From Nitrososphaerota archaeon (GTDB lineage Archaea; Thermoproteota; Nitrososphaeria; Nitrososphaerales; Gagatemarchaeaceae): a DNA stretch of 8,453 nt. Location of the stretch: contig VBPP01000139.1 in assembly GCA_005877365.1 (NCBI GenBank), forward strand, positions 859 through 9,311, in the 5' to 3' direction. Both the position numbers and the translations under genes were made by a program. This document shows positions 6,169 through 8,453 of this stretch, piece by piece. Each line of letters starts with the position of its first letter. The stretch's first letter is position 1. Under the pieces are notes generated by a model. It made no database searches and was not told the DNA's origin. It was given only the letters and a program-made list of their open reading frames with translations.

Positions 6169-6678
6169 CTGTCCTACGTTGACACGTCGGTTATCGTGGC
6201 TCGGTATAAGACTGGTGACCCGCTTCAGAGGGTTGCAGAGAGGTTCTTCGGTAGCTCCGGCGAAACCAGATTTGTTTCGCCCCTGACGATTGTGGAACTG
6301 TTTTCGGTCTTCTCTCGGATTCTTGAGAGCGTAACTCTGTCTCTGGGTCATACGGAGATCGATGACGTCACGAGGCTAGAGGCGGTGGTGCAGGCGAGTC
6401 TGGTAGACTGTCGGCTTTCGGCGGTTTCGCTTCCCTTGAGGGCAGAATGGACCCTTGCGGATCGAAGACTCAGTGTTCCTTCGGAGTATGCCGAAGCCAG
6501 GAAGCTAGCGCCCTCCCTGCGCCTGAAGACATTGGACATTCTGCACGTTGCCTATTCATCCCTCCTTCGGAAGAGTGGAACGCCCATAGCTGAGTTCGTC
6601 ACCGGAGACGAAGAACTGGTGTCACGCTCGGAGCCGATTCAGCGTCTCACAGGAATCAGAGTCGTTCGGCCGAGTTAA
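6169..6678 (+). CDS. vapC: VapC-type toxin, PIN-domain ribonuclease
   Basis: Predicted Mg2+-dependent endoribonuclease toxin that VapB would neutralise. All four acidic positions of the PIN active site are present if translation begins at CTG 6169: Asp5 in YVDTSVIV, Glu43 in SPLTIVELFSVFSR, Asp123 in KTLDILHVAYSSL and Asp147 in FVTGDEEL. The 169-residue length is at the upper end for VapC. There is no in-frame ATG, GTG or TTG between the TAG at 6166-6168 and the catalytic Asp codon. The first standard start, GTG 6196, would remove Asp5 and the whole first strand. A CTG start aided by the purine-rich tract at 6142-6158 and coupling to vapB, 8 nt upstream, is therefore my preferred reading. An inactive, truncated toxin or a sequencing error near 6165 are alternatives. 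It is transcribed with vapB. Confidence 0.75.
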   Translation: MSYVDTSVIVARYKTGDPLQRVAERFFGSSGETRFVSPLTIVELFSVFSRILESVTLSLGHTEIDDVTRLEAVVQASLVDCRLSAVSLPLRAEWTLADRRLSVPSEYAEARKLAPSLRLKTLDILHVAYSSLLRKSGTPIAEFVTGDEELVSRSEPIQRLTGIRVVRPS

Positions 6679-6811
6679 TACCTGGCTTTCAGCTCTTCTT
6701 CTCGAGCGCCTGCGCGAGTCTGCTCCGAGTCCATTGCCCTTTCTGAAGTCCTTAGAAGGGTCCTGAACACTTCCTTTACTCGGCACCGTTGGTCTCGAGA
6801 TACTCGCTGCC

Positions 6812-6819
6812 TTTTTTAA
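6812..6819 (+). promoter_or_regulatory. T-run/TATA-like element between vapC and the F420 oxidoreductase gene
   Basis: TTTTTTAA is about 27 bp upstream of 6842, where transcription of the next gene would start, 10 nt before its TTG. The same six T residues could also terminate the vapBC transcript, since archaeal termination needs little more than a T-run; a tiny stem CGAG-ATA-CTCG (6796-6806) lies just before it. One element may serve both purposes. The rest of the 6679-6851 gap holds no recognisable gene. Confidence 0.35.
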
Positions 6820-6851
6820 CCCATGGCTGCCAAACTTGCTCGAGCCTACTT

Positions 6852-7877
6852 TTGGACATTGGCGTCTTCCTTCCGAACTACGGTCCCATGGCGACTCCTG
6901 ATTTCATCGTCGATGTCGCACGGCAGGCTGAGGAATTGGGCTACAGGTACGCTGCCGTCTGCGACCACCTCTTCATGGACGCCAAGAACGCGAAGGCGAT
7001 GAGCAACGTTGGGACCGTCGACGCACGAACACCGAACGGCGACAGGCCAAACTGGTATGATGCTCTGACGACTCTCGCGTATGTAGCCGGCATTACAAAG
7101 AAGATTCGCCTCATCACCAACATCTACGTCCTTCCGCTTCGGCATCCGTTGAGCGTCGCGCGTGAGGTCACCACCATTGATGTGCTATCCAAGGGACGTG
7201 TGGCCCTCGGAGTGGGCGTGGGCTGGTACAACGACGAGTTCGTCGCTGCAGGCGTTGCCTTCGATTCGAGGGGCGAGATCACGGATGAATCCATTCGAGT
7301 CATGAAGGAGGTCTGGACCAAGGAGAGGCCCAGCTTCAACGGGGAGTACACGAAATTCCGCAACATAGAGTTCTACCCCAAGACCGTGCAGAAGCCGCAT
7401 CCACCGATCTACATCGGCGGGTACATTACCGACGGCCGACAGCACTTCGGGGTTTCAACGGGCAAGAGGCCTCCCGCTCTCGTGAGGGCGGCTAGGCTCG
7501 GAGACGGCTGGATCCCCTGCGGCGCCAACGTCGACGAGGTTCGAAGGGGGGCAGTGATGCTTCACGACCTGACTCGCGAGGCAGGAGGGAATCCCAGGGA
7601 GAAGAAAATAATCTGTCATAACATGGTCTCCATCGGAAAGACGCTCGGCGAGGCGAAACGGGTCGCAAAGACATCGATGGAGGAGCGTTTCGGGAGCGCG
7701 GAGGCAGGGGTGGAGAGGGCCATAGTTGGAACCCCAGACGACGCCATCAAGCGCTTCGAAGATTACGTCGAGGCGGGTGCGTCAGCATTCATTATCGGAT
7801 TCTTTACGCCTACGCCCCGGGAAGTCCTGTCGAACATGAAGAGGTTCAGCAAGGAGATTCTTCCCTCGCTGTCCTAA
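6852..7877 (+). CDS. LLM class oxidoreductase, probably F420-dependent
   Basis: Soluble TIM-barrel oxidoreductase of the luciferase-like superfamily, closest in pattern to the TIGR03619-type F420-dependent group; hydride would pass between coenzyme F420 and an unknown substrate. Family features are the first strand DIGVFLPNYGP (residues 2-12), AEELGYRYAAVCDHLF (27-42), the bulge-strand region LITNIYVLPLRHPLSVARE (87-105), GRVALGVGVGWYNDEF (115-130), the FNGEYTKFRNIEFYPKTVQK stretch, PPIYIGG, and ARLGDGWIPCGANVDE. The product is 341 residues, normal for the family. The frame is open upstream to an apparent GTG at 6789, but relatives begin MxIGVFLPxYG, so TTG 6852 is chosen; the TATA-like tract at 6812-6819 fits this start. 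It stands alone after vapBC and converges on coxE, with no reductase partner, unlike the monooxygenase at the left edge. Confidence 0.85.
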   Translation: MDIGVFLPNYGPMATPDFIVDVARQAEELGYRYAAVCDHLFMDAKNAKAMSNVGTVDARTPNGDRPNWYDALTTLAYVAGITKKIRLITNIYVLPLRHPLSVAREVTTIDVLSKGRVALGVGVGWYNDEFVAAGVAFDSRGEITDESIRVMKEVWTKERPSFNGEYTKFRNIEFYPKTVQKPHPPIYIGGYITDGRQHFGVSTGKRPPALVRAARLGDGWIPCGANVDEVRRGAVMLHDLTREAGGNPREKKIICHNMVSIGKTLGEAKRVAKTSMEERFGSAEAGVERAIVGTPDDAIKRFEDYVEAGASAFIIGFFTPTPREVLSNMKRFSKEILPSLS

Positions 7878-7909
7878 CCTCTCCCCAGTCACGCGCGCCC
7901 TTTTATCCT

Positions 7910-7996
7910 CTAACGCACCTTGAAGTGAGGCTGTCTCTTCTCAAGAAACGCGGTTACCCCTTCTTTCTGATCCTCGGTCCCGAAGCATCTGGCTAA
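7910..7996 (-). pseudogene. C-terminal tail of an enoyl-CoA hydratase (crotonase) out of frame under coxE
   Basis: In the frame ending at TAG (7910-7912) the minus strand encodes LARCFGTEDQKEG, VTAFLEKRQPHFKVR and stop. This is the standard end of enoyl-CoA hydratase/crotonase proteins (xxxFxTEDQKEGxxAFLEKRxPxFxGR). Nothing upstream in the same frame looks like crotonase: similarity begins near 7996, and upstream of that the DNA codes for CoxE in a different frame. About 28 codons of a family usually 255-265 residues long survive. It overlaps the last 18 codons of the coxE ORF (7941-7996). Confidence 0.65.
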
Positions 7997-8453
7997 ACTT
8001 CTGAAGTTCGATAACCGTGTTGGCACTCGTGAATGTATCAGCGTATGGGAGTGCCGCCTGCATCCCCCGACAGATTGGTTCGTAGGCTGGATCTGCCAGG
8101 AGCGGGTTTAGCCAGACCACCCATCTGCTCCTCTGCTTTAGTCTCCTCATCCGATCCTCCAGGAGCGCTACCTCGCCTGTATCCATTCCATCGCTTATGA
8201 CGATAACTATTGTTCTTCTGTCTATGAGGTGTCCGTACCGTTCAAGCAGGGTGCTGAGGCAGGCTCCGATCTTCGTCCCTCCTCCCCAGTGAGGAACGGA
8301 ATCGGAGAGGAGTCTCATGGTCGCCCCAAAATCACCGCGTTGTAGCTCAGGCGTTACACGCGTCAGTCGTGTGCTGAAGACGAAGACCTCGATTCTCTCG
8401 AAGGCCTTCCCCATCACGTACAGGTACTTGATCGCGAAGTTGCAGTACGTCTT
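7941..8453 (-). CDS. coxE: CoxE-like VWA-domain protein, 5' end outside the window
   Basis: C-terminal part of a CoxE-type protein, a von Willebrand factor A domain partner of a MoxR/CoxD-like AAA+ ATPase in maturation of CO dehydrogenase and related molybdenum hydroxylases. The frame is open to the right edge (the last 12 codons there read KTYCNFAIKYLY), so the gene begins outside; the apparent GTG at 8417 lies inside the VWA domain. Visible family features are FERIEVFVFSTRLTRVTPEL, DSVPHWGGGTKIG with the MIDAS threonine, IVIVISDGMDTGE with the MIDAS aspartate, RWVVWLNPLLADPAYEP and CRGMQAALPYADTF. The first MIDAS motif (DxSxS) must lie beyond 8453. Similarity to CoxE ends about at IELQKFSQML; the final residues, RDRGSERRGNRVS, are read from the crotonase-tail DNA in another frame. 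That C-terminus is therefore probably acquired. Confidence 0.85.
   Translation of the reverse strand, partial: KTYCNFAIKYLYVMGKAFERIEVFVFSTRLTRVTPELQRGDFGATMRLLSDSVPHWGGGTKIGACLSTLLERYGHLIDRRTIVIVISDGMDTGEVALLEDRMRRLKQRSRWVVWLNPLLADPAYEPICRGMQAALPYADTFTSANTVIELQKFSQMLRDRGSERRGNRVS

Noticed and set aside
6004..6539. Minus-strand open frames over vapBC
   Set aside because: Antisense to the RHH and PIN genes, whose motifs are intact; no family match.
6677..6736. Short minus-strand ORF (MDSEQTRAGAREEELKARY)
   Set aside because: Nineteen codons without a ribosome binding site or recognisable similarity, so chance is the simplest explanation.
6846..7674. Five minus-strand open frames over the F420-type oxidoreductase
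   Set aside because: All are shadows of a gene whose LLM motifs are continuous across the region.
1..8453. CRISPR array, insertion sequence, integrase or phage genes
   Set aside because: No regularly spaced repeats, terminal inverted repeats with target duplications, or recombinase motifs were seen on either strand.

Overview
The window looks archaeal, most likely from a TACK-type lineage (Thermoproteota in the broad sense). The clearest marker is an archaeal-type phosphoenolpyruvate carboxylase (PpcA) on the minus strand that resembles the Sulfolobus form over its whole length. Support comes from a fragment resembling the Rad50-like ATPases of Thaumarchaeota, from A/T-rich TATA-like elements about 25-30 bp upstream of starts, at least one apparently leaderless start, and frequent GTG/TTG starts. 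The exact lineage cannot be fixed from this sequence.

Layout. (1) 75-1836, plus strand: a luciferase-like flavin monooxygenase followed 7 nt later by an NAD(P)H-dependent FMN reductase, which looks like a two-component monooxygenase. A perfect 7-bp inverted repeat lies over its putative TATA region. (2) 1837-2151: a non-coding gap with one 32-codon ORF of doubtful meaning. (3) 2152-3803, plus strand: two membrane protein genes 20 nt apart, a DUF475/TerC-family protein and a DedA/VTT-family protein. (4) 3913-5475, minus strand: ppcA, convergent with the membrane pair. (5) 5539-5896: a debris zone with a stop-bounded Rad50-like fragment (plus), a possible PIN-domain fragment (minus), and the promoter of the next operon. 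(6) 5897-6678, plus strand: a VapBC toxin-antitoxin pair with a well-placed TATA box, an inverted-repeat operator candidate and an unusual toxin start (apparently CTG). (7) 6852-7877, plus strand: a second luciferase-like oxidoreductase, of the F420-dependent type. (8) 7941-8453, minus strand, running off the right edge: a CoxE-like VWA-domain protein. Beneath its 3' end, in another frame, lies the C-terminal tail of an enoyl-CoA hydratase, suggesting a recombination scar or an assembly junction.

How the genes relate. The monooxygenase and reductase probably work together, and so may the two membrane proteins; VapB and VapC form one module. PpcA is housekeeping anaplerosis. CoxE suggests a CO-dehydrogenase-type molybdenum hydroxylase maturation cluster beyond the right edge. 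Three probable gene fragments and a toxin-antitoxin module within about 2.5 kb suggest a rearranged, accessory stretch around a core gene. I found no RNA genes, CRISPR array, insertion sequence or integrase, and no clearly novel system.
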